Shown: positions 39,990 through 47,519 of the stretch, piece after piece
Numbering within the stretch: position 1 is the stretch's first letter
Layout of the letters: each line of letters begins with the position of its first letter
From: Nocardia higoensis NBRC 100133
Lineage (GTDB): Bacteria > Actinomycetota > Actinomycetes > Mycobacteriales > Mycobacteriaceae
NCBI RefSeq assembly: GCF_000308595.1
Contig: NZ_BAGA01000103.1
Coordinates: forward strand, 1-47,519
Length of the DNA stretch: 47,519 nt
Direction: 5' to 3'
Translations under genes and position numbers: made by a program
The notes under the pieces: model-generated
Told to the model about the DNA's origin: nothing
The model's input: the letters and a program-made list of their open reading frames with translations, nothing else
The model's database searches: none

Positions 39990-40035
39990 CCCGTGCACCT
40001 CCAGTCTCGGGCGCGGCAAGGGCTTGCGCCGCCCC

Positions 40036-40731
40036 TCAGGACATGGATTCTCCTGGTGAAACCACCCCGTGGTCAAACGCGAAGACAATGGCAGCGGCCC
40101 GGTCGCGCAGGTCGAGCTTGCCGAAGATATGGCCGACATGGCTTTTCACCGTGACCTCGGAGATGCCGAGCTCGCCGGCGATCTCCGCATTGACCCGGCC
40201 CCGGCCGATCAGCTGGAGCACCTCGTACTCCCGCGCCGTGAGCTCGGCCAGCCGGTCGTTCGCCCGGGAAGGCGAAGGACGCACGGTCCGGTAAGCCGTC
40301 AGCACACGCTCGGTGACCGCCGGATCGAGCCAGGCGCCGCCCCCGGCGACCGTGCGGACCGCGCGGATCAGATCCTCGGCTGGTGAGTCCTTGAGCAGGA
40401 AGCCCGCCGCCCCGGCGCGCAGCGCACCCGACAACAGCTGATCGTCGTCGAAGGTGGTGAGCACCAGCACCGGGGGCGCGTCGGCCACCAGGCGCAGCCT
40501 GCGGGTGGCATCGATGCCACCGACCCGTTTCATCCGCAGATCCATCAGCACCACATCGGGCGCGCTCGCGGCGACGGCGGCGGGCACTTCGTCGCCGTCG
40601 GCGCATTCGTGCACGTCGAAGCCGTCGCGCCTGCGCAGGATGCGCCGCAGCCCGCCGCGTACCAACTCCTGATCGTCGACGACGAGCACCCTGACCGAGG
40701 TCCCCGATGCGTTCACCCCCGCAGAAGTCAC
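40036..40731 (-). CDS. NarL/LuxR-family response regulator
   Basis: A 231-aa regulator. The receiver domain has the acidic pair D19-D20, phospho-acceptor D64 (V-L-M-D-L-R-M), T92 and K114. The C-terminal LuxR helix-turn-helix is L-T-A-R-E-Y-E-V-L-Q-L-I-G-R-G and I-S-E-V-T-V-K-S-H-V. The GTG at 40731 overlaps the histidine-kinase stop by 4 bp (GTGA) and has GGGAG upstream, so the pair is translationally coupled. A GTG 15 bp later is an alternative. A palindrome upstream of the kinase gene (42125-42144) is a candidate binding site. Confidence 0.92.
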   Translation of the reverse strand: MTSAGVNASGTSVRVLVVDDQELVRGGLRRILRRRDGFDVHECADGDEVPAAVAASAPDVVLMDLRMKRVGGIDATRRLRLVADAPPVLVLTTFDDDQLLSGALRAGAAGFLLKDSPAEDLIRAVRTVAGGGAWLDPAVTERVLTAYRTVRPSPSRANDRLAELTAREYEVLQLIGRGRVNAEIAGELGISEVTVKSHVGHIFGKLDLRDRAAAIVFAFDHGVVSPGESMS

Positions 40732-42068
40732 CCGTTCTCCCTGATCTCGGCCGCGAATCCGACGTCGAACGGCGCGCTGCGGCCGGCCGGCGCCCGCACG
40801 CCCGTGTTCAGCGGGAACCCCGCCCGCACCGACCAGCCCTCGCCCGCCGGGCCGGCGAACAGTTCTCCGCCGAGTAGATCGGCCCGCCGGCGCATCCCCG
40901 ACAACCCCATTCCTTCGCCGCGATCCGCTGACGGGCCCGCGGGCAGCGTGTTGTCCACGCGGAGCGTCACCGCCCCCGCGCGCACCCGCAGTTCGACGTC
41001 GACGACCGCGCCCGGGGCATGCTTGACGACATTGGCCAGCGACTCCTGCCCGATCCGGTAGATCGCCAGCCCGACCGCCGCCGAGACCGCGTCCAGGTGC
41101 TCGTCGAGCCGGATGCGGTCGAGGCACAGCCCGGCCTTGGCGAAGTCGGCGATGAGATCGGGCAGGTCGCGGACGCCTGGCTCGGGCCGGTAGCTGGTGC
41201 GCCGGTCACCGAGCAGCCCGACGGTACGGCGAATGTCGGCCATGGCCTGTCTGCCGAGACGCTCGGCGTCGACGAGTGCCTCCACCGCCTCGTCGACATC
41301 GCGGTCGGTCTGCAGCGAGCGCCTGGCGGCGGTCAGGTGCAGCAGCGTGACGCTGAGCGAATGCGCGATCACATCGTGTACCTCACGGGCGATGCGACGG
41401 CGTTCCTCGTCGGCGGCCTGCGCGGCACGGATGGCCTGGCTTTCGCGCTCCTGGTAGAGGAAGTGCCGCTGATAGCGCAGCATCACCCCGACCATCCAGC
41501 CGAGCGCGACCCCCGCGGCGTACATGAGCAGTCCCTGCATCGGTTCGCCGCTGCCGCTCCATGCCAGCCGCCCGCTCAGGTCGAACGCGGCCAGTTCCGC
41601 GATCGCCAGTACCGCGAAGGGCGCGCTGTAGCGTTTCGGCGCGATCGCTGCGACCTCGCCGACCGCGAGCACCAGCACGAACGGCGCGAAATCCGAGGGC
41701 ACCGGTTGCATCAGGAGCAGCGCGGTGGCGACGATCGCGCCGCCTGCCAGCACGGCCGGTCTCGGTGTGATCCCGAGCAGGCAGAACAGCGGCACCGGCA
41801 GGTGCACCACCAGCAGCGCCAGCAGTGGCAGCAGCGTCGGGAAGTACTCGAGACGCTGCCCGACGGCGACGACGCTGACCACCAGCAACGCCAGGTCCGC
41901 GCACAGCAGCACAGCGGGCGGATAGTCGAAGGGCAGTTCCTCGAGATTGCGGCGACACACCGCGACGGGGTGCCGCACGAAGGCCCCGAGACGGTCGCGG
42001 ACGCTGCCGCTGCTGCGGAAGGGCACGGCCGGACGGCTCTCCACCGATGTGGCCTGCGGCACGTCCAT
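40728..42068 (-). CDS. Sensor histidine kinase (NarL-partner type, HisKA_3)
   Basis: A 446-aa membrane sensor. Residues ~50-200 hold about six hydrophobic segments with only short loops, so it has no large extracellular sensor domain and may sense within the membrane. The dimerisation/phosphotransfer box is R-I-A-R-E-V-H231-D-V-I-A-H-S-L-S. The C-terminal HATPase has G-M-G-L-S-G-M-R-R-R-A. The ATG at 42068 lacks a ribosome-binding site; TAACCT ends 6 nt upstream. It is divergent from a small gene plus an ABC transporter, a layout used by envelope-stress systems, so the transporter may be its target. Confidence 0.92.
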   Translation of the reverse strand: MDVPQATSVESRPAVPFRSSGSVRDRLGAFVRHPVAVCRRNLEELPFDYPPAVLLCADLALLVVSVVAVGQRLEYFPTLLPLLALLVVHLPVPLFCLLGITPRPAVLAGGAIVATALLLMQPVPSDFAPFVLVLAVGEVAAIAPKRYSAPFAVLAIAELAAFDLSGRLAWSGSGEPMQGLLMYAAGVALGWMVGVMLRYQRHFLYQERESQAIRAAQAADEERRRIAREVHDVIAHSLSVTLLHLTAARRSLQTDRDVDEAVEALVDAERLGRQAMADIRRTVGLLGDRRTSYRPEPGVRDLPDLIADFAKAGLCLDRIRLDEHLDAVSAAVGLAIYRIGQESLANVVKHAPGAVVDVELRVRAGAVTLRVDNTLPAGPSADRGEGMGLSGMRRRADLLGGELFAGPAGEGWSVRAGFPLNTGVRAPAGRSAPFDVGFAAEIRENG

Positions 42069-42074
42069 GGGTTC

Positions 42075-42080
42075 AGGTTA
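42075..42080 (-). promoter_or_regulatory. -10 element (TAACCT) for leaderless histidine-kinase mRNA
   Basis: TAACCT on the minus strand ends 6 nt before the ATG at 42068. Confidence 0.45.
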
Positions 42081-42124
42081 GTCGCGGGCGGGACCGCGCC
42101 ACATCGTCCTGCGAGAGGTCGGGT

Positions 42125-42144
42125 CGTCCTACTACGGTAGGACG
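42125..42144. promoter_or_regulatory. Palindromic operator candidate between the two-component and ABC operons
   Basis: CGTCCTAC-TACG-GTAGGACG, perfect 8-bp arms with a 4-nt centre, in the 184-bp divergent intergenic region. A second perfect palindrome GTGCCATGGCAC (42153-42164) follows 8 bp later. Position and symmetry fit a dimeric regulator site, for example the adjacent NarL-type regulator. Confidence 0.55.
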
Positions 42145-42252
42145 CGGATTCGGTGCCATGGCACGACGATCGAGACGATCCGGGCCCGTAGCGTCGACCT
42201 GGTCGACCCCACGACATCAGGACCGCGGGGGACATCCACGGAGGTGATCGAC

Positions 42253-42573
42253 ATGACCTGGACCGATCAGCACGCTCGTACCGATATCGTGCGCACCGTT
42301 CTCGCCCGAGCCGCAGTCGATCCGCACGACAGTGCCGTCTTCGCCGGACTGGCCGACCTGGACCGGCTCTTCGGCGGGGTGGAGGGCCTGCTGCTCACCC
42401 TGGGCTACCGCTGGCGCAACCATCTGGACGCCAAGATCGAACTGGGCGCCGCGCAAGGCCGCACGCCCGAGGAGATGTACCGGGAGCTGTGTGCCGAGCA
42501 ACCCGAACTGCGGGCGCTGCTGGATGCGCAGTATGTTCGCCGCGACCTCGCTGCGATGGCGCCGGCGCGTTAA
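42253..42573 (+). CDS. Small helical protein of unknown function, first gene of the ABC operon
   Basis: A 106-aa soluble, probably all-helical protein with no Cys-rich or membrane part except one Cys near L-C-A-E-Q. Visible blocks are F-A-G-L-A-D-L-D-R-L-F-G-G-V-E-G-L-L-L, Y-R-W-R-N-H-L-D-A-K-I-E and L-L-D-A-Q-Y. I do not recognise the family. The ATG at 42253 has GGAGG 8 nt upstream. It ends 28 bp before the ABC ATPase gene, so cotranscription is likely and it may act with the transporter. Confidence 0.78.
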   Translation: MTWTDQHARTDIVRTVLARAAVDPHDSAVFAGLADLDRLFGGVEGLLLTLGYRWRNHLDAKIELGAAQGRTPEEMYRELCAEQPELRALLDAQYVRRDLAAMAPAR

Positions 42574-42601
42574 TTCCTACCAACGGAGGGGGATTCATCC
42601 C

Positions 42602-43351
42602 ATGTCGGAACCGGCCATGCTGGAGCTGTCGGGTATCACCAAGGAGTATCGCGTCGGCGGGCAGACCGTGCGCGCGCTCGACGGTATCGACCTGCGCATC
42701 GAACCGGGTGAGTTCACCTCGATCATCGGTCCGTCCGGTTCCGGCAAGAGCACACTGCTGCATCTGCTCGGCGCGCTGGACAAGCCCGATTCCGGCTCGA
42801 TCACCTTCCGAGGCGAGGAGATCGGCGCGCTGCCGGAGGAGCGGCAGGCCGAATTCCGCCGCCACCAGGTCGGTTTCGTGTTCCAGTTCTTCAACCTGCT
42901 GCCGACGCTCACCGCGTGGGAGAACGTCGCCATCCCGAAATTGCTGGACGGCACCGGATTACGCAAGGCCGAGCCACGCGCACTGGAACTGCTCGAGCGG
43001 GTCGGCCTGGCCGACCGCGCCCGGCACCGGCCGGCCGAGCTGTCCGGCGGACAGATGCAGCGGGTCGCGGTGGCGCGAGCACTGATCATGGATCCGCCGC
43101 TGATCCTGGCCGACGAGCCGACCGGGAACCTGGATTCGGCGACGGGCGCGTCGATCCTGGAACTGCTGGGGGACCTGGCGCGCGACGGCAATTCGATCGT
43201 GATGGTCACCCATGATCTCGGTGCGGTGCGCTACTGCGACCGGGTGGTCACCCTCCGCGACGGACGGATCGGCTCCATCGAGCGCACCGAACGCGCCGGT
43301 GATGTCGCCGGGGCGGACAGTGTCACCGACGCGGGCACGGTGTCCGCGTGA
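42602..43351 (+). CDS. ABC transporter ATP-binding protein (MacB/LolD-like)
   Basis: A 249-aa ATPase. Walker A is G-P-S-G-S-G-K-S-T, the Q-loop is F-V-F-Q-F-F-N-L-L-P-T-L-T, the signature is L-S-G-G-Q-M-Q-R-V, Walker B is L-I-L-A-D-E-P-T-G-N-L-D, and the H-loop is V-T-H-D. F-Q-F-F-N-L-L-P-T-L-T-A-W-E-N-V is typical of the MacB/LolD subfamily, which pairs with FtsX-type permeases and acts by mechanotransmission rather than classic transport. The ATG at 42602 has GGAGG upstream. Its stop overlaps the permease start by 4 bp (GTGA). Confidence 0.95.
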   Translation: MSEPAMLELSGITKEYRVGGQTVRALDGIDLRIEPGEFTSIIGPSGSGKSTLLHLLGALDKPDSGSITFRGEEIGALPEERQAEFRRHQVGFVFQFFNLLPTLTAWENVAIPKLLDGTGLRKAEPRALELLERVGLADRARHRPAELSGGQMQRVAVARALIMDPPLILADEPTGNLDSATGASILELLGDLARDGNSIVMVTHDLGAVRYCDRVVTLRDGRIGSIERTERAGDVAGADSVTDAGTVSA

Positions 43352-45840
43352 TCCGCGCCGAACTGGACAGGTTTCGTCTGTTCAACCTCCGCGAGTTGCT
43401 CGCCCACCCCGGCCGTACCCTCATGTCGCTGGCCGTGATGGGGGTGTCCGCCGGACTGCTTGTGTCGGTGCTGAGCATTTCCGGGTCGGTCACCGGATCG
43501 GTGGAACGGCTCACCCGCGCGCTCGGCGGCGACGCCGTGCTCGAAGTCACCGGGATCACCGACGCCGGGTTCGAGCAGAGCCTGCTGCCCGCCATCGCCG
43601 CCACCCCCGGCGTGGAGCACGCGGTGCCGATGCTGCGTGCCCAGATCGGCGCGGGCGAGGACCGGGCACTGCTGCTCGGCGCCGACGCCTCGGTCTCCGC
43701 GCTGGGCAGCGAACTGGCCGGGCCGATGGGCGCGCAGGCGGCGAAACTACTCGGCACCCCCAACGGGGTGCTGGTGGGAGCCGCGATGGGCCGGGCGGAA
43801 GGCGAGCGTTTCCCGCTCGGCGCCGAAACCGTCACCGTCGCCGGCGTTCTCGATGCCGAGACCTCCGGCAAGCTCAACGGCGGTCATGTCGTGGCCGCGC
43901 CCCTGCCGCTGGCGCAACGCCTCACCGACCGCGCGGGCAAGCTCGACTCGGTGCAGATCGTCGCCGCCGACGGCGCCGACATCGAGGCACTGCGCGGCAC
44001 GCTGGTCACCGCCGTGGCCGGTCGGGCTGTGGTCGCCGATCCGGATCTGCGCACGGCCCAGGCCGGTGGCGCGATCCAGATCGTGCGCTATTCGACGCTG
44101 ATGTCGGCGGCGGCCGCGCTGATCGTCTCGGCGTTCCTCATCTACAACGCGATGAGCATGGCGGTGGCCCAGCGCAGGCCGACGCTGTCACTGGTACGTG
44201 CGATCGGTGCCAGGCGCGGGCCGATGGTGCGCGACCTGCTCGCGGAGGCCGCGTTGCTCGGGCTGCTCGGCGGCGGGGTCGGCGCGGTGATCGGCATCTT
44301 CACCGGCCGGTTGACCATCGACCTGTTGCCCGCCGCGATGGTCCAGTCGGTGGAGGCGCGCACCGAGTACATGGTGCCCGGCTATGCGCTGCCGCTGGCG
44401 GTGGCGGCCTGTGTGCTGGCCAGTGTGGGTGCCGCGGCGCTCGCGGCGCGGCAGGTGTACAAGGTGGCTCCGGTCGAGGCACTGGTGCCGGTGGGCGCGG
44501 GCAGCTCCGACACGGCGTCTCCGCTCGTCCGATGGCTCGCGGCGACGGCGGGCCCGGCGCTGGCCGTCGCGGCGATCGTGATCGCCTACGTCGATCTCGG
44601 GCGGTTGTCGCTGGCCGCCATCTCGCTGGCTTTCCTCGCGTCCCTGCTGATCTGTTTCGCCGCGACCGGCCCGATCGTGCGCGGGGCGGGCGCGATCGCC
44701 CGGATCTTCGGCGGTCCGGGCACATTGGGCGCGACCACCCTCGAACGCGCCCCGCGCCGGGTGTGGGCGACCGCCATGACGGTCATGATCGGCGTCGCAG
44801 CGACCGTCGCGATCGGCGGTGCGGCGCAGGACATGGTCGATTCGGCCACCGGCAGTTTCGCTCAGCTGGCGAAGACCGATCTCTACGTCAGTCCCGGATC
44901 GATGGAGCAATTCCCGACCGGGCCGCTCATGGCGGCGGACCTGCGGACGAGGATCGCGGCTCTGCCGGGCGTCGCGTCCGCCGATCCGGCGCAGATGGCG
45001 TTCGCGACCGTGGGCGCGGGCCGGGTCATGTTGCAGGGCTATCCCACCGAGCGCGGCGAGGTGCGGGTCGGCTCGGTAAACCGCGCGGTGCTGCCCCGCA
45101 TGGACAGCGGCGAGGGCGTCGTCGTTTCTCGCGATGTCGCCCGCGCGCAGGGCGTGGACACCGGCTCGATGCTCACCCTGGACACCCCGTCCGGGCCGCG
45201 CGAAGTCGAAGTGCTGCAGGTGATCCCCTACATGTCGGCGGTCGCGGGCGTGATCATGATGGATCTGGACCACATGCGCGAGTGGTACGGACGCCCGGGC
45301 GAGACATTGCTCGCCATCGACGTCGCCCCCGGCGCCGACCCCGCCGACGTACGGGCGGCGATCGCCGCGGTCGTGCCCGCCGGCTATCACGTCGACACCG
45401 GAGACGAGGTGGTCACCGCCATCTCGTCGAGCCTGCGCCAGGGGTCGGCCATGAGCCGATCCATCTTGTGGATCGTGGTGCTGGTGGCCACGGTGGCGCT
45501 GTTGAACACCCTGATGCTGTCGGTGCTCGAACGCCGCCGCGAGCTCGGCGTGCTCCGGGCGATCGGCACCGGACGCCGGTTCCTGCTGCGTTCGGTGCTG
45601 GCCGAGGCAGCCGGTATCGGAGTCGTCGGCGCGGTCATCGGCCTGGTCGTCGGCGCGGGCGTGCAGTATCTGTCCGACGTGGCGCTCGGGCACGCCGTCA
45701 CCATCGACATCGCCTACTCCCCCGGCCCGATCCTGCTGGTCTACGGTCTCGCCGCCCTGCTGCTTGCACTGCTCGGGTCGATTCCGCCCGCGATCCGTGC
45801 CGCGCGCATGCCGATCGTGCAGGCATTGGCGGTCGACTGA
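43348..45840 (+). CDS. FtsX-type ABC permease with duplicated FtsX/MacB periplasmic units
   Basis: An 830-aa permease. An N-terminal membrane segment (L-M-S-L-A-V-M-G-V-S-A-G-L-L-V-S-V-L) is followed by a large MacB-like extracytoplasmic region. Three membrane spans follow with L-V-R-A-I-G-A-R-R-G in the loop (first FtsX domain). Then a second extracytoplasmic region and a second FtsX domain with E-R-R-R-E-L-G-V-L-R-A-I-G-T-G-R. The conserved coupling sequence (R-E-L-G-(V/L)-(L/V)-R-A-I-G) occurs in both halves. The start is GTG 43348, coupled to the ATPase gene. Probable roles are antimicrobial-peptide or envelope-stress response or lipid/lipoprotein handling; the substrate is unknown. Confidence 0.93.
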   Translation: MIRAELDRFRLFNLRELLAHPGRTLMSLAVMGVSAGLLVSVLSISGSVTGSVERLTRALGGDAVLEVTGITDAGFEQSLLPAIAATPGVEHAVPMLRAQIGAGEDRALLLGADASVSALGSELAGPMGAQAAKLLGTPNGVLVGAAMGRAEGERFPLGAETVTVAGVLDAETSGKLNGGHVVAAPLPLAQRLTDRAGKLDSVQIVAADGADIEALRGTLVTAVAGRAVVADPDLRTAQAGGAIQIVRYSTLMSAAAALIVSAFLIYNAMSMAVAQRRPTLSLVRAIGARRGPMVRDLLAEAALLGLLGGGVGAVIGIFTGRLTIDLLPAAMVQSVEARTEYMVPGYALPLAVAACVLASVGAAALAARQVYKVAPVEALVPVGAGSSDTASPLVRWLAATAGPALAVAAIVIAYVDLGRLSLAAISLAFLASLLICFAATGPIVRGAGAIARIFGGPGTLGATTLERAPRRVWATAMTVMIGVAATVAIGGAAQDMVDSATGSFAQLAKTDLYVSPGSMEQFPTGPLMAADLRTRIAALPGVASADPAQMAFATVGAGRVMLQGYPTERGEVRVGSVNRAVLPRMDSGEGVVVSRDVARAQGVDTGSMLTLDTPSGPREVEVLQVIPYMSAVAGVIMMDLDHMREWYGRPGETLLAIDVAPGADPADVRAAIAAVVPAGYHVDTGDEVVTAISSSLRQGSAMSRSILWIVVLVATVALLNTLMLSVLERRRELGVLRAIGTGRRFLLRSVLAEAAGIGVVGAVIGLVVGAGVQYLSDVALGHAVTIDIAYSPGPILLVYGLAALLLALLGSIPPAIRAARMPIVQALAVD

Positions 45841-46163
45841 CCCGGCCCGGGCTCGGTCCGCGACCGGCCCCTCCGGGCACGCCGGGACGACAGCACGCGC
45901 GCCGGGACGCGCCGCTGCACCGGGATCGGCGGCGCCACATAGGCATTACGGTGCCGCGCCGCGCGACCGCCCGGGCCCGAAGCCGAGTGGCTGGACGACC
46001 AGTGCTGTACCGGCGAGCGGAAGGCGGCCCGTACCGCGGAGGCTGCGGGCCGTTCAGCGGCACGCGAGCCCGATAGGCCACGAGTCTGCGGCCACCCCGC
46101 TCGAGCATGCCGGGCCGGGCTGAATCGGGTGCGACTCGCCGATGACGCGTGGCCGTGGCGCGC
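45841..46163. other. Intergenic region with no recognisable feature
   Basis: About 320 bp of very GC-rich sequence between two convergent genes. I see no convincing coding frame, strong terminator or repeat. Confidence 0.45.
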
Positions 46164-47519
46164 TCAGACCGGGGCGTCCGCCCACCAGGCGACGAGTTGC
46201 TCGTCGGCCGAGGGCAGCGGAGCCAAGGGGTGCCGGGACGCGCCGGTGTGACTGGCATAGAGCAGGTAGGACCCGCGCGGGGAATCGGCGGGGAAGGCCA
46301 CCGCGAGATTGGCGGTGTGCCGCAGCGCCTGCCCGGAGTCGGCCTGCACCCAGACCAGCTGGGTGACCGCCTCGCCGTCCTTGCGGCCCACGGTCTCGAT
46401 GGCGGGCGGCAGGTCCTCGACCACCTCTGCCACCATGCGGGGCGACTCGTATTGCAGGATCACGTAATCCATCGACCGCTCGCTGCCCGCCGACGCCAGG
46501 CATTCCCACGCGATCAGCCACGGCCCGGTGCCGAGCGTGGGCTCGTCGATCCGCAAGGGCTCCTCGCGCCGATGCGCGTAACAGGTCGTCTCCCCGTACC
46601 CCGGCCCCTCGGTGTCGCTGCCCTGCGGCAGCAATCGCGGAAAGGCCTTGCGGCTCATCACGAACGGATCGGAGGTGACGGTCCGGATCGGCGTCGTGGT
46701 CGGCGCCGCGGCCGCGTCGGGCGAGGGCGAAGCGGTCGAGTCCGTACGCAATTGCACCACCACGAACACGCCGACGGCCAGCGCCAGCACGGCCACCACA
46801 CCGAGGATCAGCGGAGCGACCAGGAGCGCCGTGCCGAACGAACGCCGCGGCGGCTCAACGGGGTTCGGCGGATACGCCTGCGGCGTCGGCGACAGACCGA
46901 ATCCGCCCGGCGGCGGCGCCCCATGCGGTTCGAAGTGACTCGGCACACCGCCCGCCGGGGACCCACCCACCGGATTGTGCGGCGCTGCTTCCGCATTCGG
47001 CTCGGCGGCTCGGCGCTGCGACAGCTCACCCGATCCGCCGCCGCCGTTCGCGGCTCCTGCTCCGCCGATGTCGTCCTGAGCGCTGCTCGACGCCTCGTCG
47101 ACCAGGCTGACCCCGCTCGCCGGAGAAGCACTGCCGCCGAACGAATTCCGCTCGGATTCGGCCTCGCAGCTCTGCTGTGACGCACCTTCCGGCTGGATGG
47201 ATACCTCGGTCGAGGCCTCGCTGCCACCAGCGGGACCGTCCGGGGACGGCGCATGTCCGGCCTGCTCCGACGCTTGCGAGGCCCCATCGGGTGTGGCCTC
47301 CCGCGGACCTGACGCTCCGACGTCGGCAGGCCCCCGCCCGGGTCGGCCCCCCTGATCGACGGCACCCGGCACGTCCGGCTGCGCCTGATCGGCCCCGCCG
47401 ATCGGCGCGGCCGACGACGGCGCCACCGACGTCCCGGGGACGGCGCCGCGCGGCACCGGGCCGGGCGCGCCCTGCTGATCGGCGGCACTCTGCGCGTCCG
47501 GCCGCGCTCGGTCGGTGCG
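46164..47519 (-). CDS. Single-pass membrane protein with Pro/Gln/Ala-rich N-terminus (5' end outside window)
   Basis: The frame is open to the window edge, leaving 451 residues. The first ~250 are low-complexity, rich in Pro, Gly, Ala, Ser, Gln and Asp, and probably cytoplasmic and disordered. A Pro-rich patch (P-Q-A-Y-P-P-N-P-V-E-P-P) then precedes one membrane span (L-L-V-A-P-L-I-L-G-V-V-A-V-L-A-L-A-V-G-V). The last ~190 residues form an extracytoplasmic domain with two Cys (T-C-Y-A-H-R-R and W-E-C-L-A). The layout resembles actinobacterial DUF-type envelope proteins. An internal ATG/GTG near 47456 is possible, but the composition does not change there, so I treat it as truncated. Function unknown. 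Confidence 0.65.
   Translation of the reverse strand, partial: RTDRARPDAQSAADQQGAPGPVPRGAVPGTSVAPSSAAPIGGADQAQPDVPGAVDQGGRPGRGPADVGASGPREATPDGASQASEQAGHAPSPDGPAGGSEASTEVSIQPEGASQQSCEAESERNSFGGSASPASGVSLVDEASSSAQDDIGGAGAANGGGGSGELSQRRAAEPNAEAAPHNPVGGSPAGGVPSHFEPHGAPPPGGFGLSPTPQAYPPNPVEPPRRSFGTALLVAPLILGVVAVLALAVGVFVVVQLRTDSTASPSPDAAAAPTTTPIRTVTSDPFVMSRKAFPRLLPQGSDTEGPGYGETTCYAHRREEPLRIDEPTLGTGPWLIAWECLASAGSERSMDYVILQYESPRMVAEVVEDLPPAIETVGRKDGEAVTQLVWVQADSGQALRHTANLAVAFPADSPRGSYLLYASHTGASRHPLAPLPSADEQLVAWWADAPV

Overview
The window is a GC-rich actinobacterial chromosome segment. It is most likely from Nocardia or a close relative in the Mycobacteriales. The backbone gene order (leuB, serA; ilvC-ilvN-ilvB; a Cfp6-like PH-domain protein; a DoxX protein; an LppZ-like lipoprotein; gatB; pfkA) follows Mycobacterium tuberculosis Rv2995c to Rv3010c as I remember it. 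No RNA gene, IS element, integrase or CRISPR array is visible.

Layout. 1-4132: end of an MFS transporter, a Uma2-family nuclease-like protein, leuB and serA. 4279-4797: two tiny paralogous genes for anionic helical peptides of 35 and 38 aa, each with its own hairpin terminator. 5268-6643: a predicted nucleotidyltransferase and two cold-shock proteins. 6983-15710: an accessory island of visibly lower GC. It holds one tightly packed minus-strand operon: 5-methylcytosine methyltransferase, Z1/SF2 ATPase, PD-(D/E)XK nuclease, MORC/MutL-like GHKL ATPase, an unrecognised 296-aa protein and a DUF6339-like protein. This is a predicted restriction-type defence system. 15953-18356: a regulatory module with a 23-aa membrane microprotein, a 97-aa protein, an XRE regulator with a helical-repeat domain, and a flavoprotein. 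18669-21132: a secreted His-rich protein, a DUF2252 protein and a second Uma2 protein.

21241-27909: branched-chain amino-acid genes. ilvBNC sit behind a leaderless leader peptide (Leu-Leu-Val-Ile codons) and an intrinsic terminator, so attenuation is likely. The cfp6-like gene and ilvD follow on the other strand. 28041-28395 is a frameshifted secreted-protein remnant. 28450-35868: DoxX protein, LppZ-like lipoprotein, gatB, a lipoprotein hydrolase, pfkA and a beta-lactamase-fold lipoprotein.

36167-47519: a P450 lacking the ExxR motif (CYP157-like), a Ser/Thr kinase with twelve DPYxxxx heptads before its membrane segment, and a NarL-type two-component pair. Divergent from that pair is a small protein gene with a MacB-like ABC ATPase/permease pair; a strong palindrome lies between them. 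Last is a partial single-pass membrane protein.

A recurrent signal across the window is a TANNNT hexamer 6-7 nt upstream of the start codon. It fits leaderless transcription of several genes.
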